A stretch of 6,233 nt of DNA, taken from NCBI GenBank assembly GCA_029012165.1, contig JAQXLO010000196.1, positions 1 to 6,233 of the forward strand, given 5' to 3'. Position 1 is the stretch's first letter. Each line of letters starts with the position of its first letter. Source of the stretch: Oscillospiraceae bacterium. Lineage in GTDB: Bacteria > Bacillota > Clostridia > Oscillospirales > Acutalibacteraceae. The translations under genes were made by a program, and so were the position numbers. The notes beneath the pieces were generated by a model. That model searched no databases, was not told the DNA's origin, and saw only the letters and a list, made by a program, of their open reading frames with translations. Below, piece after piece: positions 1 through 6,233 of the stretch.

Positions 1-419
1 CTGCTTTGCGGGTCGTAGTAATTTTTGAAAACATCCTCTCCGTTTTCCCGGATGAGAAAGAAGAAGTTGGTGTTTTTCATGCTGAAACGATTGACGTAGT
101 CCACCAGATGCTTGTTCATCTTTTCCTGCACGGCGTCATCGAGAAAGTCTCTGCCCGCCAGATCGTCCTGCTCCAAATACAGGTTCTGAAACAGGAAAAA
201 ATACATCATCGCATCGTCGCTGTCACGGATGAGCAGGTTCTGGGTGATCTGCTCCTTTTTTTCTGCGCCGTTGTCTTTGTAAAAATCGTTTTGTAAAAAG
301 TAGCCGTACGTCCCGCCCGCCAGCATCAGCAAGACCGTGTTGAGCACAAAGAAGATGCTCCATGCTGCCTGCAGGGCACGGCTTGCCTGCAAGCATTTCA
401 AAAGTCCGGTACGCCGCAC
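1..419 (-). CDS. Membrane sensor protein, probable second sensor histidine kinase (5' part only)
   Basis: The reading frame runs off the left edge of the window, so only about the first 139 residues are seen. They show a short basic N-terminus, one strong membrane segment (about residues 18-40) and then a soluble, presumably extracytoplasmic segment with many charged and aromatic residues. Within that segment, KNTNFFFLIRENGEDVF (about 115-131) resembles ENTNFSFTARDENGQIL (83-99) in the sensor region of the kinase encoded just upstream. I therefore infer a paralogous sensor kinase, although no kinase domain lies inside the window. The start is taken as GTG at 419 because AAAGGAG ends 9 nt upstream of it; the in-frame ATG at 428 directly abuts the Shine-Dalgarno and could not be used efficiently. 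The gene follows the first kinase by 15 bp and is surely co-transcribed with it. It could alternatively be another membrane protein with the same sensor fold. Confidence 0.6.
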   Translation of the reverse strand, partial: MRRTGLLKCLQASRALQAAWSIFFVLNTVLLMLAGGTYGYFLQNDFYKDNGAEKKEQITQNLLIRDSDDAMMYFFLFQNLYLEQDDLAGRDFLDDAVQEKMNKHLVDYVNRFSMKNTNFFFLIRENGEDVFKNYYDPQS

Positions 420-428
420 GGATGCCAT

Positions 429-435
429 CTCCTTT
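429..435 (-). promoter_or_regulatory. Ribosome binding site that selects a GTG start
   Basis: AAAGGAG on the minus strand shares its first base with the TGA stop of the upstream kinase. It lies 9 nt before GTG (419-417) but 0 nt before the in-frame ATG (428-426). The spacing favours the GTG as initiator. Confidence 0.65.
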
Positions 436-2396
436 CAGTTCGTTTTGTCAAAAATGATCTTCGCCGTAAACAGCGCCGGTTCCGTTTGCAGCGCCAGTCT
501 GCCGTTTTGCAGCTCCATCAAAGACTTTGCAATGGACAGACCCAGTCCGCTGCCCTCCGTATGGCGGGAGCCGTCCGCACGCACGAAGCGCTCCATCAGG
601 GCGTCGCCCGAGATCTGCAATTCAAACGCCGGCACGTTTCGGAATACGGCCGTCGCCGCATCCCGTGCGTCAATAGAGATCTGCACGACGGTGTCGTTTT
701 TGGCGTATTTGCAGATGTTGTTCATCAGGTTATCGACCACACGCCACAGCAGTCTCGTGTCCGCCATGACAGTCACCGGCTGCGAGGGCAGTGTCGTTTG
801 TACGGAAATGTTCTTTTTTTGCAGACGCTCCTCAAAGCCCTGCGCCGCCTGTGGGATCAGCGTACACAGATCCACCTGCGTCAGCTCCGCCTTCACATTG
901 CCGGATGCAGCGTCGGACACATCCGTCAGATCCTCCACCAGCTTGGTCATGCGGGCGGCATGGCGCTTGAGCACGTCGAGATACTGCATCTTTTCCTGCA
1001 TCGTTAGGGACGGCTTGCGCAAAAGCTGGGCATAGCTCATGATGGCGGTCAGGGGCGTTTTGATATCGTGGGAGAGGTTGGTGATCAGCTCCGCCTTGAA
1101 GGCGCTGCTCTGCATATACTCTCCGGCCGAAACGGAAATGCGGTCGGTGATCGTGCGCACGTCCGCATCGTGCTGGGCAAAGCTTTTATACAGCTTGCCG
1201 CTGTCCGACGCCGTCAGGTCGCCGCAGACATACTGCTCCGTCCTGTCCATCTGTCCGCGCACCTCCCGAATGCAGCGGTAGAGCATGGGCAGTGTGACCG
1301 CCTTTTCCAGCAGGACAAACACCAGTACGGTGAGGGTTCGCAGGGAGGTCAGGGGATCTGTCGGGGCGCCGAGAGCATTGTTGATCCGCTCCAAATCGGC
1401 AGCCATCTGTGCACCGTGGGCGCCAAAAATTTCTGGGAGCTGGAAATTCGGCATCAGAAACAACGCAATGCCGGCGCACTTGAGCGCCTGCGCCGCCGCA
1501 TAGCCGTAGAAGAAATTTTTGGAAATGGTTACGGTTTCAAAGCGCAGATATGTCAGGGCATAGCGCCATCCGCCGCTGCGCAGACTGAACAGCAGCAGCG
1601 TCTGAAACACCAGCAGCAGGGAAAAGAGCACGGTGAGCAGCACCGGCAGCTGCAAAATGCGGTAAAGTCCGCTGCCGTTTTCCAAAAATGTCTGAAGAAT
1701 GCCGCCGGCATCCACGCCCTGCATTAAAAAGAACAGGGCATACACGCCAAGGGGCACCGAGGATACAAGCATCAGATCGGGCGGTATCGACAAGAGCACC
1801 TTCTTGCCGCCTGTCCGCTTGGCTTCACACACGGCATTGGAAAGCGTCCGAAAAACCAACAGCAAACATACCGCCGCAAACAGCACGGACAGGATATCGC
1901 ACACGGTCAGCAGCAGATGGGCGAACTCTCTCAGGCGCAGGGTGCGGGAAAAAATATCGTTCGCCGAAAGATCCTCCCGCAGGAAATAATCCATGGTGAA
2001 TTCCGCAGTTTTGACACTGCCCGTCTCCATACGCACCGGCAGGTGCAGCACCTCGAACTGCTGGTACAGCACCGGGTCGTTGGCATCGTGGGTGGACAGC
2101 AGAATTTGACCGTTTTCATCCCGTGCGGTGAAGGAAAAGTTGGTGTTCTCCCGCCGAAGCTTTTCCGGGCACTCGATGGTTTTCATGCCCTCCTGAATGG
2201 CGTAGATGGGTTTTCTGGCTTCCAGAATGTACGCTTCAAAGGACTCCTGAACGGCGTCCTCTATCGTACTATTTTGTGCATAGAACGTCTCGCTCAGATA
2301 GCCGATATAGACCGCCGAGACCGAAAGAAAGCAGAAAAAGACCGCAAGAAGGATGTGCGTCCAGCGCACTGTGCGATCCTTTACTGTTGATTTCAT
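435..2396 (-). CDS. Six-TM sensor histidine kinase
   Basis: This 653-residue membrane kinase should autophosphorylate on His and pass the phosphate to the response regulator encoded directly upstream. Hydrophobicity suggests TM1 at about 13-33, an extracytoplasmic sensor region at about 34-158, and five further membrane segments near 163-183, 207-226, 247-271, 298-316 and 353-372. The cytoplasmic kinase core follows: H-box LSHDIKTP with H443, N-box NLMNN with N556, F-box MERFVRADGSR (F604) and G2 box GSGLGL (615-620). The usual DxGxG G1 box is absent; the segment between N- and F-boxes (about 572-600) reads NVPAFELQISGDAL instead. That matches a clostridial kinase subfamily I remember with NIS-type sequences at this place, so activity is likely retained. 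The ATG overlaps the regulator's stop codon as ATGA, with AAGGAG (2410-2405) 8 nt upstream, indicating translational coupling. Which signal it senses cannot be deduced. Confidence 0.93.
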   Translation of the reverse strand: MKSTVKDRTVRWTHILLAVFFCFLSVSAVYIGYLSETFYAQNSTIEDAVQESFEAYILEARKPIYAIQEGMKTIECPEKLRRENTNFSFTARDENGQILLSTHDANDPVLYQQFEVLHLPVRMETGSVKTAEFTMDYFLREDLSANDIFSRTLRLREFAHLLLTVCDILSVLFAAVCLLLVFRTLSNAVCEAKRTGGKKVLLSIPPDLMLVSSVPLGVYALFFLMQGVDAGGILQTFLENGSGLYRILQLPVLLTVLFSLLLVFQTLLLFSLRSGGWRYALTYLRFETVTISKNFFYGYAAAQALKCAGIALFLMPNFQLPEIFGAHGAQMAADLERINNALGAPTDPLTSLRTLTVLVFVLLEKAVTLPMLYRCIREVRGQMDRTEQYVCGDLTASDSGKLYKSFAQHDADVRTITDRISVSAGEYMQSSAFKAELITNLSHDIKTPLTAIMSYAQLLRKPSLTMQEKMQYLDVLKRHAARMTKLVEDLTDVSDAASGNVKAELTQVDLCTLIPQAAQGFEERLQKKNISVQTTLPSQPVTVMADTRLLWRVVDNLMNNICKYAKNDTVVQISIDARDAATAVFRNVPAFELQISGDALMERFVRADGSRHTEGSGLGLSIAKSLMELQNGRLALQTEPALFTAKIIFDKTN

Positions 2397-3097
2397 GCGT
2401 CCTGCTCCTTATCAATCTTATAGCCCTCGCCCCACTTGACCTTGATATACTTCGGCTGGGCAGGATCGAATTCGATTTTTTCCCGCAGGTGGCGGATGTG
2501 CACCGCAACGGTATTCTCCGCACCGTAGGCGTCGCCGTTCCAGACCTTTTTGTAAATGTCCGACAGGGAAAACAGCTCGCCCGGATGGGACATGAGCAGC
2601 TGCAAAATCTTGAACTCCGTGGGCGTGAGCTGAATCTCCTCCCCCGCCACGGTGACGAGCTTCGTTTTGCGGTTGAGCTCGATGTCCTTGATGCGCAGGC
2701 ACTCATCCGTATCCTTGCGGAATTCGCCCTTGTAGCGGCGCAGCTGCGAGCGTACCCGTGCCTGCACCTCGCCGGTGTTGTAGGGCTTGGTGATGTAGTC
2801 GTCTGCGCCGCAGTTGAGACCGAGGATCTTGTCGGAATCCTCGCTCTTGGCCGTGAGCAAAATGACGGGCACATCTATGCCCATGCTGCGCATCTTGATG
2901 ACCGTTTCGATCCCGGAAATGCCGGGCATCATCACGTCCATCAGCACCAGATGCACCTCTTCTTTTTTCAAAATATCCAGTGCCTGCATCCCGTTGTAGG
3001 CTTCCAGTACACGGTAGTTTTCCACTTCCAGATAGATTTTTAACCCGGACACAAGATCCTTTTCGTCGTCACAGACCAAAATCGTATACTTATCCAT
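2393..3097 (-). CDS. OmpR/PhoB-family (VanR-like) response regulator
   Basis: This 234-residue two-domain transcription factor has a normal length for the family. The receiver domain (about 1-120) has the acidic pair D10/D11, the phospho-acceptor D54 in LMDVMMPG, T82 in LLTAKS and K104 in ITKPY, so all catalytic positions are present. The C-terminal winged helix-turn-helix (about 135-230) includes LTPTEFKILQLL, the recognition-helix region ENTVAVHIRHLREKIE and the closing KWGEGYKI wing. It should bind DNA as a dimer when phosphorylated by the downstream kinase. The start MDKYTILVCDDE is chosen because GGAGGAG (3108-3102) sits just upstream and the receiver domain normally begins here; the frame is open 24 codons further upstream, but that stretch overlaps the VWA gene and resembles no receiver sequence. 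Its stop overlaps the kinase start by 4 bp. Its target genes are not visible in the window; autoregulation of this operon is possible but unproven. Confidence 0.95.
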   Translation of the reverse strand: MDKYTILVCDDEKDLVSGLKIYLEVENYRVLEAYNGMQALDILKKEEVHLVLMDVMMPGISGIETVIKMRSMGIDVPVILLTAKSEDSDKILGLNCGADDYITKPYNTGEVQARVRSQLRRYKGEFRKDTDECLRIKDIELNRKTKLVTVAGEEIQLTPTEFKILQLLMSHPGELFSLSDIYKKVWNGDAYGAENTVAVHIRHLREKIEFDPAQPKYIKVKWGEGYKIDKEQDA

Positions 3098-3117
3098 TGC
3101 GCTCCTCCATTTTCGTA

Positions 3118-5424
3118 TCAATACCAGATCCAGCCAAACAGCAAGATCACGATCAGCCACTGCCACCAAAGCAGCTTGACCTGCATGGGGAAGGTGGCGC
3201 TGACGCCCTGCACCGTCACCCGATACCGCTGTGTGCCTCGGCGGATGTGGGTGTTGGACGCCGCCGTGATCTGCATGGAGGACAGGTCACTGCACGTCTC
3301 TTTTGTGCCGTTGTTGTACCGAATCTCCACGGTTAGTCCCTTAAAGTCCGGCGCCCTTTTGTAGGCATAGCTCGTTTGGGTCGGCAGTGCTGTCACGGTC
3401 AGCTCCACCGCTTCCACCGCCAGCACCGTGACGGAAAACGTCTGTTTCACGCCCTCATATTCCAGCGTAACGGTCTGTGTGCCCGGACGCTCCAGCACTG
3501 CCGGGGTCACGGTGATCTGGCTGTTGTCGATCTTTTCCGACGTACCGTCTTTGCGCCGTGCATACGCCGACAGACCGTCCAGCTCCACACTGTCGCCCGC
3601 ATAGTACTTCTTTTTCGACGGCGCCGTCACGATCTCCATCGACTGCACGGAATTGACCTGCGGCGTGACGGTGACCGTCTTGTTGCGGGTATAGGTTTCG
3701 CCGCCGACGGTGATCTGCGCCGTGACCGTATAGGTCGTGGGCACAGCGGGTGTGCCTTCGGTGAAGGGGTTGCCCTCGGCGTCGGTCACACTGTAGCGCA
3801 CATTTGCAAACTGCGCCGCCCAGCTGTCGGACTTGTCCACATACAGATCCTCTGCCCGGAGCGTGTCTCCGATGTAAAAGATGTCCGGCTTCTCGGTCTC
3901 CAAAAAGCTGTCCAGCGCCGCCTCGGAAACGGGCACGGCCACCGTAGGCTGTGCAAACGCCGCCAACTGTACGCCGTCCGCCGTGAACACGCCGCAGCTG
4001 CCGGTGTTGGTCTGCACCGCACTGCCGCCGAGGAATTCCTCCCTTGCCGTAACCGCAAAGGTCAGCTCAAAAATGCCCTCGTCCTGTGCGTCCAGCGGTG
4101 CGCCGCTGCTGTCCACCGCCACCGGGGGCAGGTCTATGTTGGAAATAAAAACGGATGTTTCTCCGTTCGCTTTCTCCTGAATGACCGCACCGGGGTACTG
4201 CTTGAGGATTGCCTGCTTCTGCGCCGCCGTCATGTAGAAAAAGCGGGAGACCGTATCCCGCACCGCCGCACTGCGCACAGGCTCGCCGATCACTGAGGAG
4301 ATGTCGTCAAAGGCGCCGCTCAAATCCATATGCAGACCGCCCACGGAGCAGTAGTCGTCCGCTGCCTTTTCGCCGCCGCTGCTCATGGACACGGCATCGG
4401 GATAGTTGGAAGAAATATGGTTCAGGTACTGCTCATTCTTTTGCCCGACAGCACCGCTCAGATTTTCCGAGTTGAACACACCGATGGTGTAGATCTTCAC
4501 GCCGTCCGCCTTCATGCGTCCCGCACAGGCAATGGCGTTATTCGCCGTCGGTTCAGCGGAATTGTCCAGATCGTACGCACCCCAGCCGTAGGAACCGGGG
4601 CCGCCGTCGGTAAACAGGATCACCACCCGGTTTCTGCCCTCCTGCTTGTCCGCCGTCAGAATCTTCTCCGCCTGCGTCATGGCGTCGTCCGAATAGGTAG
4701 GTCCCCCCGCCGTCAGGGAGGCGAAAATGTCTGCGAGCTTCGCCGCATTCTCCTCGGCGTTCAGCAGCGCCGCCTGCGCCGTGTCTGCGGTCAGGATGTT
4801 GGCGTAGAAGGGATTGTCATGGGTGCACAGGGAAGCGTCGTTCCTTTTTTAGGGAGAAGAAAACACCACCACGGCGATGCGGGGATCCGTGTCGTACTCT
4901 GCGGCGTTCTGCGCAATGGACTGCGCAAAGGCGGTCGCCGCCTGCCGCAGCGGCTCCATGGCGCCGGTGTAGAACGTGTAGGTGCCCGTTTCGTCGGCGA
5001 TCTTCGGGAACACCTGCTGTTCAGGGCCGCTCTCCTCTAACTGTCCGTACCACCGGGGCTCCTCGCCCTCGGGGGCAATGTTGTGCACGGGGATGATGTA
5101 CTGCTTGTAGTGCGTCTCGCCGTCGCTGCCGATATACGCACGGGGGTACTTGATGCAGTACGTCTTTGCGGGGTCGATCTGCGCATACGGCACCGGCTCA
5201 CTGCACTCCATACTGCCGGACACGTCCAGAATCATGACGATGTCCGTCGGCACGACACGCCCCGTCTGGTACGCCTTGAGGGTAACGGCGTAGGTGCCGT
5301 CCGGCTGATATGTCGCCGTTTTCTCGCTGTAGATGCCGTCCAAAGCCACCGCCGGCATCCAGAGCGCCGCCGCAAAGAGCAGCGTGAGCAAAACGGACAA
5401 TCCTCTGCGCATGGTTCGTCTCAT
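3118..5424 (-). pseudogene. Secreted VWA / Ig-like membrane-anchored surface protein, interrupted by an in-frame TAA
   Basis: The frame spans 768 codons, with codon 192 (4851-4849) being TAA. Residues 1-27 are a signal peptide (basic start, hydrophobic core, A-x-A before LDG). The von Willebrand A domain (about 58-380) has the MIDAS motif DVSGS (67-71), a likely MIDAS Thr in AGGPTYSDD (T243) and FTDGG (D273). An adhesin-type segment with FLGGSAVQTNTGSCGVF and a beta-rich region follow. Two tandem Ig-like repeats resemble Big_3: each has an aromatic/GL...Y..GT pattern ending in GTQ...V.V.G, at about 595-670 and 675-750. The protein ends in a membrane helix (LLWWQWLIVILLFGWIWY) with no charged tail and no LPxTG motif. 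The start ATG has a near-ideal GAGGAGGT (5439-5432) 7 nt upstream, overlapping the previous gene's stop; the response regulator gene starts 20 bp downstream. A surface adhesion or sensing role is inferred. Because the TAA separates DxSxS from the rest of the MIDAS, neither fragment should fold as a working VWA domain; a sequencing error remains possible. Confidence 0.85.
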
Positions 5425-5437
5425 TACAAATACCTCC

Positions 5438-6007
5438 TCATTTGATACGGGTGATCTTGCTGCCCCGGACGCAGTACGCCTGCCGGGCAAGCTCGATTAA
5501 AAAGCGGTCGTTTTCGGGGGAGTCGGTGTAAACGCTGTCGATCTGCGCATCCGGGTACGCCTGCCGAAAGGCTTCGATCTTGCGTTCCCGGAGATTGAAA
5601 TGCTCGATTTTTCCCGTGGTCAAATCCACCCGGGAAGCCAGAAAATGCTCGATGGAAAGCCGCCGGCAGATCTCCCGCACGGAAAAGTCCGGCCCTGCGG
5701 TGATCAGCAGATCGTCCGGTCGGCGAAGCTCGGCATAGAAGGGCTTGATCTTTTTCTCGTGCGTGTCCCAAAAGGCACGCATATCGCCCTGCACGTCCGG
5801 GATCTCCCGCAGCATCTGCTCCACCTGCGGGGCATAGACGGTGAGAAAGTCGTCCGCCGTTACCTTGCCTCTCTTGTATTTTGCGAAAGCGTACACCACT
5901 TTCGGCAACAGAAGCAGCAGTCCGGGTCTCCTGCGCAGGTAAAACAAAAACAGATCGAAACAGCTCTCTCCGTCGTAGATGGTGTTGTCGAAATCATAAA
6001 CATTCAT
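5438..6007 (-). CDS. HAD-superfamily phosphatase-like hydrolase (HAD-IB / SerB-like)
   Basis: This 189-residue cytosolic protein is the first gene of the operon. HAD motif I is DFDNT (D5 nucleophile, D7 acid/base, T9) right at the N-terminus. Motif II is probably LLITAGPDF (T103), motif III is a Lys near RERKIEAF (K143), and motif IV is VYTDSPENDRF (D162, D167), so all catalytic elements of a Mg-dependent aspartyl-phosphate hydrolase are present. Residues about 11-95 form a helical cap with a hydrophobic LLLLLPKVVYAF stretch, as in small clostridial HAD-IB proteins of about 200 residues that start NVYDFDxTI. The substrate is unknown; a phosphoserine-like or lipid/sugar phosphomonoester is only a guess. 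The start is placed at 6007: motif I begins there, and the 23 further open codons upstream are AT-rich, include the promoter and resemble no HAD sequence. No Shine-Dalgarno precedes this ATG. The next gene starts 13 bp downstream. Confidence 0.88.
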   Translation of the reverse strand: MNVYDFDNTIYDGESCFDLFLFYLRRRPGLLLLLPKVVYAFAKYKRGKVTADDFLTVYAPQVEQMLREIPDVQGDMRAFWDTHEKKIKPFYAELRRPDDLLITAGPDFSVREICRRLSIEHFLASRVDLTTGKIEHFNLRERKIEAFRQAYPDAQIDSVYTDSPENDRFLIELARQAYCVRGSKITRIK

Positions 6008-6014
6008 AGTAGCT

Positions 6015-6043
6015 ATTTTAGCATATATAAGTAAATATTTCAA
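6015..6043 (-). promoter_or_regulatory. Sigma-70-type promoter of the operon (probably leaderless)
   Basis: On the minus strand, TTGAAA (6043-6038), a 17-nt spacer ending in TGC, and TAAAAT (6020-6015) form a strong housekeeping promoter with an extended -10. Only 7 nt (AGCTACT) separate the -10 from the ATG at 6007, so transcription should begin at or within about two bases of the start codon. An A-rich tract (about 6046-6070) just upstream could act as an UP element. This promoter would drive the whole five-gene operon. Confidence 0.75.
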
Positions 6044-6068
6044 TAGTTTGGTTTCTTTGTTTCTTTTC

Positions 6069-6096
6069 TTAACCACCGTGAATGTAGGCTTACAAT
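6069..6096 (+). promoter_or_regulatory. Weak candidate promoter for the right-hand gene
   Basis: TTAACC (6069-6074) and TACAAT (6091-6096), 16 nt apart, are a modest sigma-70 match (4/6 and 5/6). Transcription would start near 6103, inside the first TGTGTTACA repeat, and the transcript would contain both arms of the leader hairpin. No better candidate was seen on this strand. Confidence 0.25.
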
Positions 6097-6099
6097 AGA

Positions 6100-6210
6100 T
6101 GTGTTACAAAGAATAAAAAAAGGATGACGAATAGCGAAACCTGTGTTACAGCTAAGTTACCACACAAAAAAAATAACAAGGAGGCTATTCGTCATGAATA
6201 CTGTAACACA
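6100..6210. repeat. Three copies of the 9-mer TGTGTTACA (two direct, one inverted)
   Basis: Direct copies lie at 6100-6108 and 6142-6150, with starts 42 bp apart (four helical turns). An inverted copy, TGTAACACA, lies at 6202-6210 inside the first codons of the plus-strand gene. The second and third copies match over 10 bp (TGTGTTACAG). Candidate transposase or repressor binding sites. Confidence 0.6.
6124..6195 (+). repeat. 12-bp perfect inverted repeat over the ribosome binding site and start codon
   Basis: ATGACGAATAGC (6124-6135) is the exact reverse complement of GCTATTCGTCAT (6184-6195), with a 48-nt loop. In a plus-strand RNA the right arm covers the last G of AAGGAGG (6178-6184), the spacer and the first two bases of the ATG at 6194. 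The structure should reduce translation of any transcript that contains both arms. In bacterial insertion sequences, hairpins like this protect against activation by outside transcription. Confidence 0.6.
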
Positions 6211-6233
6211 AACCATGTTGTATCGTCAAGCGC
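6194..6233 (+). CDS. Start of a plus-strand gene, probably a DDE transposase
   Basis: Thirteen codons (MNTVTQTMLYRQA) are visible before the window ends. The ATG has a strong AAGGAGG (6178-6184) 9 nt upstream, so initiation here is well supported. The peptide resembles the opening of IS481-like integrase-core transposases in Firmicutes, which in my memory begin with VTQ-x-MRYR-type sequences followed by a helix-turn-helix; thirteen residues are too few to be sure. It is transcribed divergently from the operon. The AT-rich leader with repeats and an RBS-masking hairpin supports a mobile-element origin. Confidence 0.5.
   Translation, partial: MNTVTQTMLYRQA

Larger units (their letters stand above)
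6100..6233 (+). mobile_element. Probable left end of an insertion sequence (partial)
   Basis: From about 6100 the sequence is AT-rich with an A7-8 run, unlike the GC-rich operon, and leads into a probable transposase start. TGTGTTACA at 6100-6108 would suit an element beginning with TGT, as IS481-type elements do, and the same 9-mer recurs inside the leader. The exact boundary, the target duplication and the right end cannot be seen, and the composition could also be ordinary intergenic sequence. Confidence 0.35.

Noticed and set aside
2276..3043. Plus-strand open frame of 255 codons across the regulator/kinase junction
   Set aside because: It is antisense to a response regulator with all catalytic residues, shows no domain of its own and has no convincing ribosome binding site.
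3098..3169. Longer response regulator start at 3169
   Set aside because: The extra 24 residues overlap the 3' end of the VWA gene and do not resemble a receiver domain, and GGAGGAG points to the start at 3097.
3376..4296. Long plus-strand open frame (306 codons) opposite the VWA gene
   Set aside because: It is rich in Arg/His with no recognisable domain and lies wholly antisense to a gene with clear motifs. Such shadow frames are expected in GC-rich coding DNA.
4841..4852. Programmed ribosomal frameshift at the A6 run in the VWA gene
   Set aside because: The frame is the same before and after the stop, so a frameshift would not restore the protein, and the A6 run follows the T of the stop codon and is not in slippery phase.
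6008..6076. N-terminal extension of the HAD protein to an ATG at 6076
   Set aside because: The extension is AT-rich and Lys-rich, contains the -35 and -10 of a good promoter, and HAD motif I normally starts at the very N-terminus in this family.
6044..6123. Rho-independent terminator in the divergent spacer
   Set aside because: There are A-rich and T-rich tracts, but no GC-rich stem was found next to them.

Overview
The window looks like a piece of a GC-rich Firmicutes (Clostridia, probably Oscillospiraceae/Ruminococcaceae-like) chromosome. This is an inference from strong AGGAGG-type ribosome binding sites, an OmpR/VanR-type two-component system, a VWA surface protein with tandem Big_3-like Ig domains, and a HAD phosphatase of a type common in Clostridia. 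Species cannot be fixed from the sequence.

Almost everything is one tightly packed minus-strand operon, read from right to left: a HAD-superfamily phosphatase-like gene (6007-5438); a secreted, membrane-anchored VWA/Ig-like surface protein (5424-3118); an OmpR-family response regulator (3097-2393); a six-TM sensor histidine kinase (2396-435); and the 5' end of a second membrane protein, very probably another sensor kinase, that leaves the window (419-1). Gaps are 13, 20, -4 and 15 bp, and no terminator is visible between genes. A good sigma-70-type promoter (TTGAAA-N17-TAAAAT with an extended TG) lies just upstream of the phosphatase gene and would start transcription at or within a couple of bases of its ATG, so the first gene may be translated from a leaderless mRNA.

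The VWA gene carries one in-frame TAA (4849-4851). The reading frame is intact on both sides, and the stop falls inside the VWA domain between the DxSxS part of the MIDAS site and its later Thr/Asp elements. It is either a recent nonsense mutation, an assembly error or an unusual readthrough case. As it stands the gene is annotated as disrupted.

The last roughly 130 bases (about 6100-6233) are AT-rich, unlike the operon, and hold the start of a divergent plus-strand gene (MNTVTQTMLYRQA...) that is probably the transposase of an insertion sequence. Its leader contains a perfect 12-bp inverted repeat whose right arm covers the end of the Shine-Dalgarno and the start codon, and three copies of TGTGTTACA (two direct, one inverted). 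The divergent spacer 6008-6193 is only 186 bp, and no stretch over 300 bp lacks a gene.

A plausible reading is that the two-component system, with two related membrane sensors, senses an envelope signal and that the VWA protein is an envelope or adhesion component made in the same transcript. The signal and the target genes cannot be read from the sequence.
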